From JAXDLH01 sp034666705 (GTDB lineage: Bacteria > Chloroflexota > UBA6077 > SHYK01): 5,245 bases of DNA. Where the stretch lies: positions 1-5,245 of the forward strand of contig JAXDLH010000059.1 of NCBI GenBank assembly GCA_034666705.1, read 5' to 3'. Made by a program: the position numbers and the translations under genes. This document shows, piece by piece, positions 4,204 to 5,245 of the stretch (the first letter of the stretch is position 1; each line of letters opens with the position of its first letter). A model generated the notes under the pieces. It was given only the letters and a program-made list of their open reading frames with translations, made no database searches and was not told the origin of the DNA.

Positions 4204-5245
4204 TCAGCGGGCTGCGTCACGCGGCATCATCACCGTTGGCCTCTTCCCGGTCTCGGCCGCGTAGCGCGTGGCGACCCGCATCGCCACCCCGTGTCCTTGC
4301 TCCACAGGCACCAAGGCCAGGATCGCGCCGCCGAACCCGCCGCCGGTGAGCCGCGCTCCATATACCCCCGGCTCCGCCTGCGCCAACTCCACCAGGCGGT
4401 CGATCTCCGGCGTCGACACCGCAAAGTCGCCCCGCAGCGATGCGTGTGAGGCGTTGATAAGTGCGCCGAGCCGCGCGAGCTCACCGCGGCGCAGGGCCAT
4501 TACCGCGGTCACCACTCGTGCGTTCTCTGTCACCACGTGCCGGGCGCGGCGTGCGAGCGGCTCTGGCAGCGCTGCGATCCGGTCGAGGTCTGCCTCGTCG
4601 AGATCGCGCAGTTGAGCGACGCCGAGTAGTTCGGCAGCGCGCTCACACTCGCGACGTCGCACCGTGTATTCGCCGCCTGCGTGCTGATGCACAATGCCGG
4701 AATGGATGACGACGATCTCCAACGCCTCGGGGATCGGTACCCGTGCGATTGCCATGCTGCGAGTGTCGAGGTAGAGCGCCGTCTGCTCCTCGCCCATGCT
4801 GCTCGCCACCTGGTCCATCACCCCGACCGGTGCGCCGACGAAATCGGTCTCGGCGTGGTGCGCGATCGTCGCGATGGTCAGATCGTCGAGCGGCAGATCG
4901 AAGAGGAGCCGCAGCCCGCGCAGCAGTGCGACTTCCAGCGCCGCGCTCGACGCGAGCCCGCTGCCAAGCGGGATCTCCGTGGTGACGCGCAGATCGAAAC
5001 CGACGGGCAGGTCGTACCCACTCGCGTGCAACGAGGCGGTCACGCCCTGCACGTAATCCGTCCAGTTGCCGACTGGCTGCTCATCGCCGACAGCGTACGC
5101 CCGCGGAGCCGCCGCGGGATCGGCCTCCGAGCTCCACAGCCGCGCAGTCGAGTCCCGCCGCCGCGCCAGCTCGACGCGCGTGCGCTGCGGGGTTGCGGTT
5201 GGCAGCACCAGGCCGCCGTTGTAGTCGGTGTGCTCGCCGATCAGG
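4204..5245 (-). CDS. galK: Galactokinase, 5' end outside window
   Basis: Galactokinase phosphorylates alpha-D-galactose with ATP to galactose-1-phosphate, the entry step of the Leloir pathway, in the cytoplasm. The 346 visible residues begin LIGEHTDYNGG, the galactokinase signature (GEHTDYN, visible residues 3-9) that separates it from other GHMP kinases. Then come NWTDYVQGV (about 60-68), the ATP-binding motif PLGSGLASSAAL (92-103), VMDQ with the likely catalytic Asp (D144), the conserved SHASLRGDF.VSTPEID segment (about 266-282) and the third GHMP motif TGGGFGG (300-306). The stop is TGA at 4206-4204. The frame runs off the window at the N-terminus; compared with the family's usual 380-390 residues, some 30-40 are missing, including the N-terminal arginine region. 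The gene looks intact otherwise. Its promoter and any gal partners lie beyond 5245. No terminator is evident after the stop, only the repeat region. Confidence 0.97.
   Translation of the reverse strand, partial: LIGEHTDYNGGLVLPTATPQRTRVELARRRDSTARLWSSEADPAAAPRAYAVGDEQPVGNWTDYVQGVTASLHASGYDLPVGFDLRVTTEIPLGSGLASSAALEVALLRGLRLLFDLPLDDLTIATIAHHAETDFVGAPVGVMDQVASSMGEEQTALYLDTRSMAIARVPIPEALEIVVIHSGIVHQHAGGEYTVRRRECERAAELLGVAQLRDLDEADLDRIAALPEPLARRARHVVTENARVVTAVMALRRGELARLGALINASHASLRGDFAVSTPEIDRLVELAQAEPGVYGARLTGGGFGGAILALVPVEQGHGVAMRVATRYAAETGKRPTVMMPRDAAR

Noticed and set aside
3969..4349. Plus-strand frame with repeated SARPELVEG peptide
   Set aside because: The peptide repeat is a translation of the intergenic DNA repeat, the frame runs antisense into galK, and there is no ribosome site.

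Overview
The window is GC-rich bacterial chromosomal DNA with strong Shine-Dalgarno sequences, ATGA start/stop overlaps and GTG starts. The organism cannot be named from the sequence. Short CCTGAGCTTGTCGAAGG-type intergenic repeats and the protein style would fit a high-GC free-living bacterium, perhaps Chloroflexota/Thermomicrobia; this is a weak inference.

Layout. (1) At 1-303 on the plus strand is the C-terminal end of a class I SAM-dependent methyltransferase. (2) It converges on a minus-strand operon across a 233-bp gap. The gap holds a very good 18-bp inverted repeat (405-459), probably a bidirectional terminator. (3) The minus-strand operon runs from 2494 to 537. It has two ferritin-like genes, a 400-aa protein with two helical-bundle segments followed by a 252-aa single-domain protein, joined by an ATGA overlap. 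(4) A 411-bp divergent intergenic region (2495-2905) should hold promoters for both directions. It contains small hairpins, including a perfect 7-bp inverted repeat just upstream of the plus-strand genes. (5) A plus-strand cluster at 2906-3829 encodes three small proteins that I do not recognise (155, 46 and 129 aa). The middle one is a short Pro/Thr-rich ORF that is easy to miss: it has its own Shine-Dalgarno, overlaps the end of the first gene out of frame, and its stop overlaps the start of the third gene as ATGA. (6) A repeat-rich, apparently non-coding stretch (3830-4203) separates this cluster from (7) a convergent galactokinase gene (galK) whose 5' end lies beyond the window.

The methyltransferase and galactokinase look like ordinary flanking genes. 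The interesting part is the divergent pair of operons in the middle: two putative diiron ferritin-like proteins facing three unknown, tightly packed small ORFs. Shared function is only an inference from their back-to-back arrangement; nothing in the sequences proves it.
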